The notes under the pieces are model-generated. The model saw only the letters and a list, made by a program, of their open reading frames with translations, did no database searches and was not told the DNA's origin. Below are positions 42,739-50,848 of a stretch of 64,000 nucleotides of DNA, piece after piece (the first letter of the stretch is position 1; every line of letters starts with the position of its first letter). The DNA is from Streptomyces sp. LUP30 (GTDB lineage: Bacteria > Actinomycetota > Actinomycetes > Streptomycetales > Streptomycetaceae): the NCBI RefSeq assembly GCF_001746365.1, contig NZ_MJAJ01000025.1, positions 53,211 through 117,210 of the forward strand. The letters run 5' to 3'. The translations under genes were made by a program, and so were the position numbers.

Positions 42739-43575
42739 TCAGGTGAGGTCCAGGTCGGCGTGGAACAGGTCGTGGTCCGAGTACGGGGTGGGCTCCACGC
42801 CGTACGTGAGCGCGGCGACGCCTCTCAGGAACACGTAGTCGAACTTGCTGTACCAGTCGGTGGTCGGCGCACAGCCGTCTGCGTCCGAGGGACGGCAGCG
42901 GGGATCCGCGTCCGCGGCCAGCGCCCAGAGCGGGGCGAGCTCAACGGCGTCCGGCTGCGCGTTGAAGTCGCCCAGAACCACGGCGCGCTCGTAGGGGGCC
43001 ACCTCCTGGGCGAGCACGCGGGCCTGCTCCGCGCGGACCGTCTCCTGACGGCGCTCGGCGAAGTGCGTGTTGAAGACCCGCACGGACCGGCCGTCCACCA
43101 CGGTGGTCACCGCCATGTACCCACGGTCCTCGGAGCCGCCGTCGGGATATTCCACGTTGACGCGGTCCGTCATCGGCGCCGCCGAAAGGATCGCCTCCCC
43201 GAAGCCTCCCGGGTTCCACGGCACTCCCCCGCACCGGCCCCAGTCGTGCAGGACCATGCCGTACTCGACGTGGTAGATCAGCCCGTAGAGGTTTTCCAGA
43301 TGGTCCCGGATCCGGTCGACGTCTCGCACGCACGCTTCCTGCAGGCCGATGACCTGGGGCGCGAACGCGGCGATCTCGGCCGCCCGGTCGACGTTGCTCA
43401 CCTCGCAGGGGTTGCAGATGTTCCACGTCATGACCCGGTTCGTCACGACGTCCGGGACAGCGCCGACGGGCAGGGTCCGCACGAGAGGGGCGTCAGCCGG
43501 TGCGCTGGGGCCGACGAGCACCAGACAGAGCAGGGACATGACGCCCGCGAGCCATCGCGCACCCGTTCCGAGCAC
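42739..43575 (-). CDS. Secreted endonuclease/exonuclease/phosphatase family protein
   Basis: A 278-residue exported protein. The signal segment is WLAGVMSLLCLVLVGPSAPA. The catalytic blocks are in order: MTWNICNPCEV (Asn), VIGLQEAC (Glu, metal), VFNTHFAE (His), VVLGDFNAQPDA (Asp-x-Asn) and YSDHDLFHADL (Asp-His). The family includes DNase I, sphingomyelinases and inositol phosphatases. Activity outside the cell on nucleic acid or phospholipid is likely. GTG 43575 is chosen for the GAGGAGG upstream. The open frame extends nine codons further. Confidence 0.88.
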   Translation of the reverse strand: MLGTGARWLAGVMSLLCLVLVGPSAPADAPLVRTLPVGAVPDVVTNRVMTWNICNPCEVSNVDRAAEIAAFAPQVIGLQEACVRDVDRIRDHLENLYGLIYHVEYGMVLHDWGRCGGVPWNPGGFGEAILSAAPMTDRVNVEYPDGGSEDRGYMAVTTVVDGRSVRVFNTHFAERRQETVRAEQARVLAQEVAPYERAVVLGDFNAQPDAVELAPLWALAADADPRCRPSDADGCAPTTDWYSKFDYVFLRGVAALTYGVEPTPYSDHDLFHADLDLT

Positions 43576-43896
43576 CACCGCCTCCTCACCGCGGACGCAC
43601 ACCGCATCCGCCGCACCCGCGCACGAGGCTATGCGAATCCACCGCCCGGCGACACACGCGTGGGCCTGTGACCGGCGCTTTCGAACGGGTCTGCCGCCGA
43701 AGCGAGTTGGTGTGCGGTGTCAGGTCCAGCGGTGACGGCCGAGTGCGCGACGCCCGTGGCACCGTCCTGCGGGTGGACGGCTTCGCCTTGGGGGCCGCTC
43801 GGCCCGTCTGCCATCATGGAGAGGAAGCGGAACCTCGTTCCGTCGCTGGCAGGGGACGGGACCCGTACGGGGATCCCGCCGACGAGGAAGGTCGCG

Positions 43897-44487
43897 GTGA
43901 ACGACACAGGCCAGAACTCGGCAAGCGCGGCCGGGTCCAAACGGAAGGACGCCCGGCGCAACCAGCAGACCCTGCTGGACGCCGCCGCCGCCGTCTTCGT
44001 CACCTCGGGCGTGGAGGCGCCGGTACGTGACATCGCGGCCAGGGCCGGTGTGGGGGTGGGGACGATATACCGCCACTTCCCCACCAGGGCGGACCTCGTC
44101 ATCGCCGTCTACCGCCACCAGGTCGACGCCTGCGCCGAGGCCGGCCCGGCACTGCTGACCAGCAGCCCTTCCGCTTTCGTCGCCCTCGAACGATGGGTCG
44201 ACCTGTTCGTCGACTTCCTGGTCACCAAGCACGGCCTCGCGGCCGCCCTCCAGACCGACAACGCCGGTTTCGAGACGCTGCACGCCTACTTCCTCGACCG
44301 CCTCCTGCCGGTGTGCGCCCACCTGCTCGACGCCGCTGCCGCCGCCGGTGAGATCCGCTCCGGTCTCGACGCCTACCCGTTCATGCGGGGCATCGGAAAC
44401 CTCTGCATCGGCGCCGACAACGACCCCCGCTACGACGCACGGCGACTGGTCGCACTTCTCGTGGCGGGCCTGCGCCGGGACGGCTGA
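43897..44487 (+). CDS. TetR/AcrR family transcriptional regulator
   Basis: A 196-residue TetR protein. The N-terminal domain has RRNQQTLLDAAAAVFVTSGV, VRDIAARAGVGVGTIYRHFP and TRADLVIAVYRHQVDA. The C-terminal ligand domain matches the large group with SAFVALERWVDLFVDFLVTK and a closing RGIGNLCIGADNDPRYDARR. GTG 43897 is chosen because GAGGAAGG lies just upstream, and longer frames add unlikely sequence. Related regulators usually control a divergent oxidoreductase. Here the divergent gene is a secreted nuclease-fold protein, so the target is uncertain. Confidence 0.9.
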   Translation: MNDTGQNSASAAGSKRKDARRNQQTLLDAAAAVFVTSGVEAPVRDIAARAGVGVGTIYRHFPTRADLVIAVYRHQVDACAEAGPALLTSSPSAFVALERWVDLFVDFLVTKHGLAAALQTDNAGFETLHAYFLDRLLPVCAHLLDAAAAAGEIRSGLDAYPFMRGIGNLCIGADNDPRYDARRLVALLVAGLRRDG

Positions 44488-44536
44488 CGCCGTGGCATCC
44501 GCGCGCCCTCGGCGTGGGGGCCCGGCCGGGGCGGGT

Positions 44537-44887
44537 TCAGGTCCGATGCCTCACGGAGCCGAAGCAGGCGTAGGCCTGGGTCAGCGCGAAACGGGGCAGC
44601 GAGAGCCCGATCGGAGTGCAGAGCCTCCAACGCGTGCCGTTCGCCTTCCGGTTCGGCGTCCTCCGGGCAGAGAGAGGGGTCACGTCGAACGGATCCCGGA
44701 ACCACTCGATGTCCGCGGCACCGCCGAGCTGGTAGATCCCCGCCGTCTGCTCCACACGCCATCCGTCGCTCACGGCCAGGAACTCGCGGTACGAGGGCGG
44801 CAGGCGCCGGCCCAGCCGCTCCTCGGCCGCGGCGATCGCCGACTCCCCCGGGCCTGCCCAGGGGGACGACGGTCCCGGCCTCCTCAA
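44537..44887 (-). pseudogene. SMI1/KNR4 family gene remnant (frameshifted)
   Basis: The frame encodes the conserved N-terminal SMI1/KNR4 block IAAAEERLGRRLPPSYREFL, AVSDGWR and YQLGGAADIEWFRDPFD. It then degenerates (SARRTPNRKANGTRWRLC). In the neighbouring frame the DNA from about 44680 reads CPEDAEPEGERHALEAL, which looks like the expected acidic continuation, so a frameshift is probable. The protein is also shorter than usual for the family and lacks its C-terminal half. SMI1 proteins often serve as immunity proteins against contact toxins. No toxin gene is nearby. Confidence 0.6.
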
Positions 44888-45075
44888 ACGCCGCCTGCCG
44901 ACAGGAGTCCCTGCGGCGAACCGTGAACCGTGTGCCTCGTAAATCCCTCCGCATCACGTGGGGCGGGCGGCTCCGCGGCCCATCGTAAAGGAAAGGCAAA
45001 GTCGAAGGTCGCGAATCTGCCCGGAGATCCCTCGGCACGCCTCGCCCGGGCCGCCGTTCCGGCTGACCGGCCGAC

Positions 45076-45106
45076 TTGCGCTGGAGTGCGCTCCAGGTCG
45101 TAGCGT
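45076..45106 (+). promoter_or_regulatory. MerR-type promoter/operator
   Basis: TTGCGC at 45076-45081 and TAGCGT at 45101-45106 are 19 bases apart, the over-long spacing typical of MerR-activated promoters. CTGGAG-TGCG-CTCCAG, a perfect 6+4+6 palindrome, lies between them at 45081-45096. It is 155 bases upstream of the aldo-keto reductase. Nothing else is seen in the 373-base gap 44888-45260. No merR gene is in the window. Confidence 0.72.
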
Positions 45107-45260
45107 TGCAGACATCGCGGCGCACGAGGCCCCGTACCGCCGGCGTCTCCCGGGATGCCGGCCGGCGGAATTCGTCGGCGAACGGACGACAGGCTCCGTG
45201 GCGTCCGAAAGAACGTACGAGTGACAACGCACGAGTGGCAGGGAAAGGCTGGAACACGGC

Positions 45261-46250
45261 ATGCAGAAGCGCAGTCTGCGGGACCTCCAGGTATCGGCCA
45301 TCGGCCTGGGGTGCATGGGCATGTCCGCCTTCTACGGATCCGCCGATCAGGAGGAGGGCATCGCCACCATCCGGCGCGCCCTCGACGTCGGGGTGAACTT
45401 CCTCGACACCGCGCAGATGTACGGCCCTCTCACCAACGAGTCGCTCGTCGGCGAGGCGGTCCGGGGGCATCGCGAGGAGTACGTGATCGCGACGAAGTTC
45501 AACTACCGGATGGACGACGCCGTACCCGGCGACATCACCACCGTCGGCCCGCAGGACGGCTCGGCGGAGCACGTCCGCAGTTCCGTCCACGGCTCCCTGA
45601 AGCGTCTGGGGACCGACTACATCGACCTGTACTACCAGCACCGGGTCGACCCGAACGTTCCCATCGAGGAGACGGTCGGCGCACTGGGGGAACTGGTCGC
45701 CGAGGGCAAGGTGCGCGGCATCGGTCTGAGCGAGGCGAGCGCGCAGACCATCCGGCGCGCCAACGCCGTGCACCCGATCACCGCGGTGCAGAGCGAGTAC
45801 TCGCTGTGGTCACGGGACGTCGAGGCCGAGGTGCTGCCCGCCTGCCGCGAGCTGGGCATCGGCTTCGTGCCGTACTCGCCGCTCGGCCGCGGCTTCCTCG
45901 CCGGGCGGTTCAGCTCGCCGGACGAGCTGGACGCCAACGACTGGCGCCGGCAGAACCCCCGGTTCCAGGACGCCAACCTGGAGGCGAACCTGCGGCTGGC
46001 CGCGAAGGTGAAGGAGATCGCCGCCGAGAAGGACGTGCTTCCGGCGCAGCTGGCCATCGCCTGGGTGCTGGCCCAGGGTGAGGACCTGGTGCCGATCCCG
46101 GGGACCAAGCGCCGCGCCTACCTGGAGCAGAACGCCGGCGCCGTCGACATCACGCTGACCAAGGACGATCTCGCCCGCATCGACGCGGAGCTGCCCGCGG
46201 TCGCGGGCGAGCGGTACGACGAGGCGGGGATGCGGGCCGTCGACCGGTAG
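45261..46250 (+). CDS. Aldo/keto reductase
   Basis: A 329-residue AKR of the YajO/AKR13-like group. The catalytic tetrad is complete: Asp and Tyr in GVNFLDTAQMYGP, Lys in VIATKFNY, and His in LYYQHRVDP. IPGTKRRAYLEQN is the NADPH-binding end. YSPLGRGFLAG is a family marker. Such enzymes reduce aldehydes, including methylglyoxal-type compounds, in the cytoplasm. The MerR-type promoter upstream fits induction by electrophiles. ATG 45261 follows AGGGAAAGG. Confidence 0.93.
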   Translation: MQKRSLRDLQVSAIGLGCMGMSAFYGSADQEEGIATIRRALDVGVNFLDTAQMYGPLTNESLVGEAVRGHREEYVIATKFNYRMDDAVPGDITTVGPQDGSAEHVRSSVHGSLKRLGTDYIDLYYQHRVDPNVPIEETVGALGELVAEGKVRGIGLSEASAQTIRRANAVHPITAVQSEYSLWSRDVEAEVLPACRELGIGFVPYSPLGRGFLAGRFSSPDELDANDWRRQNPRFQDANLEANLRLAAKVKEIAAEKDVLPAQLAIAWVLAQGEDLVPIPGTKRRAYLEQNAGAVDITLTKDDLARIDAELPAVAGERYDEAGMRAVDR

Positions 46251-46478
46251 CCGTCGCCCGAGAGGCCGCGACCGCGGCTGCCCGCACCCCCGGCGGCAGC
46301 CACCGCCGTCCGTCCACCGCACGGCCGCAGTCCCAGCGGCACGGCGGCGGCAGCCGCGGCAACCGTGCGGTGCAGCCCCGCCCACGGGTCTTTCGTGAAG
46401 GCCCGTCGGCGGGGCTGTCGCCGGCTCCAGGCGGGCGCGTCGCCCCCGCGCCTCCCCGGCACCGCCGTGGGCACGACA

Positions 46479-47213
46479 ATGACCCGTATGGAACTGGCGC
46501 TGCAGGTCGTCGCCCTCGTCGTCGCCACCTTCGGCACTGCGGCCCTGTCCGCGATCGCCGGGTTCGGCGGGGGCGTGCTGTTGCTGCCGGTCTTCGTCGC
46601 CGTGCTGGGCGCCCGGGACGCGGTGGCCGTGCTCACCGTCGCCCAACTGGCCGGCAACGGCAGCCGGGTGTGGTTCAACCGGCACGAGGTCGACCGGCGT
46701 CTCGTCGGTGTGTTCGCCCTCGGCGCCGTCCCGGCCGCGGCCGCCGGCGCGCTGCTGTTCGCCACCGCGCCGCTGCCCGCGCTCACCCGCGCCATCGGCG
46801 TGTTCCTGCTGATCATGGTCGCCTGGCGGCGCTGGAAGCCGCAGGCCGCCCGGCTGGACGACACGGCGTTCACCGTCGTCGGCGCCGCATCCGGCTTCGG
46901 CTCCGCACTGGTCGGCTCGGTGGGGCCGATGGTCGCGCCGTTCTTCCTGTCCCGGGGCCTGCGCAAAGGCGCCTACATCGGCACCGAAGCCGCTGCCGCC
47001 GTGGTGATGCACGTGACCAAGCTGGTCGTGTTCGGCGCGGCGGCCGTGCTGACCGCGTCCAGCGCCGCCATCGGCCTGGGCCTCGCGCCGGCGGCCACCG
47101 CAGGGGCCTGGGTCGGCAAGAAGACCGTCGACCGGCTCCCCGCCCACGTCTTCCTCCTGGTGGTCGAGATCGGTCTGATCGTCTCCGGTCTGCTGCTCAC
47201 CGTCACCGGCTGA
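46479..47213 (+). CDS. TSUP family transporter (sulfite exporter TauE/SafE-like)
   Basis: A 244-residue membrane protein with about eight membrane segments in two related halves. The first half has IAGFGGGVLLLPVFVAVLGA and the second GFGSALVGSVGPMVAPFFLS, the paired glycine-rich motifs of the TauE/SafE (DUF81) fold. TSUP proteins move organosulfonates, sulfite, sulfolactate or other small anions. The substrate is unknown. ATG 46479 or the in-frame ATG 46488 could be the start. The 228-base gap before it is GC-rich with no defined element. Confidence 0.88.
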   Translation: MTRMELALQVVALVVATFGTAALSAIAGFGGGVLLLPVFVAVLGARDAVAVLTVAQLAGNGSRVWFNRHEVDRRLVGVFALGAVPAAAAGALLFATAPLPALTRAIGVFLLIMVAWRRWKPQAARLDDTAFTVVGAASGFGSALVGSVGPMVAPFFLSRGLRKGAYIGTEAAAAVVMHVTKLVVFGAAAVLTASSAAIGLGLAPAATAGAWVGKKTVDRLPAHVFLLVVEIGLIVSGLLLTVTG

Positions 47214-47278
47214 CCTCGCGACGCCCCTCCTCACCGGCCCGGATCATCACCGCGTCCTGCTGCGTCACGACCGCGGGC

Positions 47279-47569
47279 TCAGGAGGCGCCGGCGACCTCG
47301 GTGACCTCGTCGGCGCCGGCTGCTTCGTCGCGTGCCATGCCGAGACAGCGCCGGATCGCTTCGACCGGCATGTCGAGCCCCTCGGACGCGGACTCCTCGT
47401 CGCCGAACACCTGCACCGCCTCGGCGACGGCCACGGCCAGCTCGACCTCCGCCTTGCGGACCTTGGCCTCGGCCTTGTCCACGGTGTCCACCACCGCCAA
47501 CTGACGGCGCTGCTTCTCCTGGAGCCGCTGCTTGCGGGAAAGGGCCTTCTCGGAACTCTGCACAGACAT
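47279..47569 (-). CDS. Small coiled-coil protein
   Basis: A 96-residue protein. Residues 8-55 are a highly charged coiled coil (SRKQRLQEKQRRQLAVVDTV, DKAEAKVRKAEVELAVAVAE), followed by an acidic C-terminal helical part (VEAIRRCLGMARDEAAGADE). There is no membrane segment or metal motif. Codon use is regular and composition balanced, so the gene is credible. The family is not recognised. The C-terminal half resembles the short helix pair seen in DNA-binding accessory proteins. It is convergent with the TSUP gene. Confidence 0.6.
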   Translation of the reverse strand: MSVQSSEKALSRKQRLQEKQRRQLAVVDTVDKAEAKVRKAEVELAVAVAEAVQVFGDEESASEGLDMPVEAIRRCLGMARDEAAGADEVTEVAGAS

Positions 47570-47811
47570 GACCAAGATCCTAATCAGTCGCGAGGGCACC
47601 CACGAAATCGCCGACTCACCTGCGTGGAAACGGGTTTCGCGCCCTCCTGGGCACCTCGTGTCAGGGGGCCGCCCGATCGCCGGATCCACCGTGAGCCGTG
47701 CCCTCGGCCGGGCGAGCGGTACGTCCGGATCCGGCAACAGTTCCTCCGACTCGGGCGCGGAATACGTCCCCTTTGCCTGGTTGTCACCGGCAGCCACTAT
47801 CGTGCCGTGTC

Positions 47812-50589
47812 ATGTCCGACGATCCACAGGGCGAAACGCCCTCTCCTGCCCGCCGCACGCTCGGTGACGCACGTCCGTTGCTCGGCCGTGAGACGGAAGT
47901 CCGGGAGCTGGTGCGAGCCTTGGCCGAGCTCGAGAGGGGAGCGGGGAAGGCCGTCGCGCTCGTCGGGGAACCGGGCATCGGCAAGAGCGCGCTGGCGTGG
48001 GCGGTCGTGACCGAGGCCCGTTCCGCCGGGATACCCGTCTGCACTGCTCGTGGGCGGGCCGCGAACGCGTCCTCGGTCGTCGGGGAGTTGCGTCTGCAGG
48101 AGGTGCGCGAGGTCGCCGCGCGCGCGGCGGAGGGCGGCCCCCTGCTCGCGGTGGTGGAGGACTTCCACCTCCTCCCCGCGGACCAGCAACTCCACGTGGA
48201 ACGCTTGCTGCAGACGGCCTCCGCCGGTCCGGTGCTGTGCCTCATCGTCTGCCGGCAGCGCCAGTTGTCGCCCTGGCATGCGGAACTGGTCTCGCAGGCC
48301 GAGTCCGCGGGTCTGCTGGAGGTGTGGAACCTCGGCCCGTTGTCCCGCGAGCAGGCGGAAGCCCTGCTCGGAGACCATCCGGATGCCGACGAGATCCACC
48401 GCGAAGCCCAGGGCAACCCGCAGTACCTCAAGGTGCTCGGCGCTCGCGGCCAGGACGCCGCGGCCGCCTCGACAGCCGTCCTCGGCGAACTGGCCGGTCT
48501 CGACGGCGACTCGCTCGCGGTCCTGCAGGCGGCGGCGGTCCTTCGCGAGCCGTTCCACCCCGAACTGCTGGCCGCCGTCGCCGGGCACGACGTCACCGCC
48601 ACGGTCCGCGCGCTGGACACGCTCACCCGTGTGGACCTCGTGCGGCCCGCCGAGCCGGCACCCCGGCTCGCCCTGCGCCACCGAGCGGTCGGCGACGTCG
48701 TCTACGAGCGGCTCGAACCCAGCCGCCGCGTCACCCTGCACCGACGAGCCGAGTCCGCGCTGGCCGAGCAGGGCGCTCCCATCGCCAAGCGCGCCCACCA
48801 TGTGGCCCGCGCCGCCGACCCGAACCGGCCGGAGCATGCGACCACCCTGATCGCCGCCGCACGCGAGTTGCTGTACGGCTCTCCCGCCGTGGCGGCCGGG
48901 CATCTGGAGGCCGCCCTGCCGTCGCTCCGCCCGGGCCAGGCGCACTGGCACGAAGCGCAGGTGCTGCTGGCTCGCGCCCGGCTGCTGACGGGGGACGCTA
49001 CCGAGAGCCGCGCGCTGCTGGACGCCCTGCGGTCGGCCATGCCCGACCCGTCCGGCGAGGCGGGCGCGCTCGCCGACTCCAGCCGGATCGAGCGGACCCT
49101 GGGACGCTACGCAGAGGCCGGCGCCCTCGCGCGTTCCGGGCTCGCGACGCTGGCCGACAAGGACGCCGCGATCGCGGCCGCCCTGCACACCGAACTGGCC
49201 GACTACGCGTACGACATCCAGGAGTACGTGACGTCCCGGCAGCACGCCGACACGGCCGCGGGCATCGCTCGGCAGCACCACGACCGGGTCGGCGAGGCCC
49301 AGGCGCTGGCGCAGAGCGCCCTCGGCTATCTGTTCACCGGCGACCTGGCCACCGCGCAGGAGCGGGCGACGACCTCGGCGGCGCTCATCGACGCCGCATC
49401 CGACACCGCTCTGCTCACCAACCTGAACGCCTCGCTGCAGACGGGCATGACCGAGGGAATGCTCGGCCGGCTGGTCGACGCCGAACGGCACCTCACCCGC
49501 GCGGCGGCCCTGTCCCGGCGCACCGGTCAGACGTATGTCCAGCCGCACATCCTCACGGTGCTGGCCAACGCCCAGCTGCGGCGCGGGAATCTGGCCGGTG
49601 CGCTCGGCGCCCTCGACGAGATCGACCGCCACGCCTCGGCAAAGGCGGGCCCGGCCGAGGAAGCCGTCAGCTCGATGGTGCGGGCCGAGGCGCTCTTCTG
49701 GCAGGACGGTCCGGGCGATCGGGCAGCGGCGGAGGCGTCGGCCGCACGCGCCCTCGCCGTCGCCAGTGCCTCGCCGACCGCATGGGCGGTCACCGTCCGG
49801 TGTTTCCACGCCGAGTGGGTGCAGCGCACCGGCGATCCGGCGCGCTCCCGTTGGCTGCTGCTGGACGCGGCGGGCGGTCCCGGGCTGCCCCGGCTCACCG
49901 CCTGGCGCAAGCCCCGCTGGTGCGACGCCTTGTCGCAGGCGTCGCTCGCGGTGGGCGACCGCGCGTCGGTCGAGCACTATGCCGAACTCGCCGAGCAGTG
50001 CCTGGAACAGCTCCCGTCGCCCGGCCGCAGGGGGTTCGCTCTGCGCGCCCGCATGCGCGCCCACGCCGCGGCCGGGGAAACGGAAGCAGCACTGCGACAG
50101 GCGCTGGAAGCGGTCTCCGACTTCTCGCTCGGCGGTGAGCGGGTCGAGGCCTGCGTCACCCTGCTCTCGGCAGCCGAACTGTCCCTGGACGCGGGAAGGA
50201 CGGACGGCGTGGCCGACTGGCTGGACGGCGCCGGGGTCCTCGCCGACCAGTGCGGCTCCGCGCGGCTGAGGGGCGAGGTCACCCGGTGGCGGACCCGGCT
50301 GGCCGCATGCGCCGGGACCGGCGGTCCCCTGCCGGCCCTGACCGCGCGCGAACGGGAGATCGCGAGCCTCGTCAGCACCGGCATGACCAACATCAGGGTC
50401 GCCGAGAGGCTGTTCCTCAGCGTCCGGACGGTGGAGACCCACCTCGGGCAGGTCTATCGCAAGCTGGGCGTCTCGAACCGCACCAGCCTCACCCGCATGA
50501 TGATGAACGACACCGCATCCGGCAGCGGGACGGTTCCGGAGTCTCATGCGTCGCACGGTCGTCGGCGCGGCCAGGCTGCCGCGCCCTGA
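47812..50589 (+). CDS. Large LuxR-type (LAL) ATP-binding transcriptional regulator
   Basis: A 925-residue LAL regulator. Residues 20-300 form an AAA/NB-ARC-like ATPase with Walker A VGEPGIGKSA (51-60) and Walker B LLAVVEDFHLL. Residues about 350-830 are helical TPR-like repeats. The C-terminus is a LuxR helix-turn-helix (LTAREREIASLVSTGMTNIR to VETHLGQVYRKLG). LAL proteins such as MalT and antibiotic-cluster activators bind DNA after ATP and ligand binding. ATG 47812 is chosen as the start. No biosynthetic cluster is adjacent, so its target is open. Confidence 0.93.
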   Translation: MSDDPQGETPSPARRTLGDARPLLGRETEVRELVRALAELERGAGKAVALVGEPGIGKSALAWAVVTEARSAGIPVCTARGRAANASSVVGELRLQEVREVAARAAEGGPLLAVVEDFHLLPADQQLHVERLLQTASAGPVLCLIVCRQRQLSPWHAELVSQAESAGLLEVWNLGPLSREQAEALLGDHPDADEIHREAQGNPQYLKVLGARGQDAAAASTAVLGELAGLDGDSLAVLQAAAVLREPFHPELLAAVAGHDVTATVRALDTLTRVDLVRPAEPAPRLALRHRAVGDVVYERLEPSRRVTLHRRAESALAEQGAPIAKRAHHVARAADPNRPEHATTLIAAARELLYGSPAVAAGHLEAALPSLRPGQAHWHEAQVLLARARLLTGDATESRALLDALRSAMPDPSGEAGALADSSRIERTLGRYAEAGALARSGLATLADKDAAIAAALHTELADYAYDIQEYVTSRQHADTAAGIARQHHDRVGEAQALAQSALGYLFTGDLATAQERATTSAALIDAASDTALLTNLNASLQTGMTEGMLGRLVDAERHLTRAAALSRRTGQTYVQPHILTVLANAQLRRGNLAGALGALDEIDRHASAKAGPAEEAVSSMVRAEALFWQDGPGDRAAAEASAARALAVASASPTAWAVTVRCFHAEWVQRTGDPARSRWLLLDAAGGPGLPRLTAWRKPRWCDALSQASLAVGDRASVEHYAELAEQCLEQLPSPGRRGFALRARMRAHAAAGETEAALRQALEAVSDFSLGGERVEACVTLLSAAELSLDAGRTDGVADWLDGAGVLADQCGSARLRGEVTRWRTRLAACAGTGGPLPALTAREREIASLVSTGMTNIRVAERLFLSVRTVETHLGQVYRKLGVSNRTSLTRMMMNDTASGSGTVPESHASHGRRRGQAAAP

Positions 50590-50848
50590 GGCCAGCCGTC
50601 GCGCAGCGTGCTGATGAAGCCGACGTCCGAGCTGCACGTCGAGCGTCTGCACCACCGGGTCGAACGGCTCGCCCGGTCACGCCGAGCGCGAGGACGCGAA
50701 CACGGGTCGCGCCCTCGTCCCTGCTGCGATCGCAGTAGACGCAAGTGTCTGCGGACGGCCGACGACGGGAGAGCGCGGGACTGCGAGCGTGAGGGTGGGC
50801 CGAAACCGCCGGTCCGATCGTGTGACGCACCCCTTGAAAGGCTCGTCG

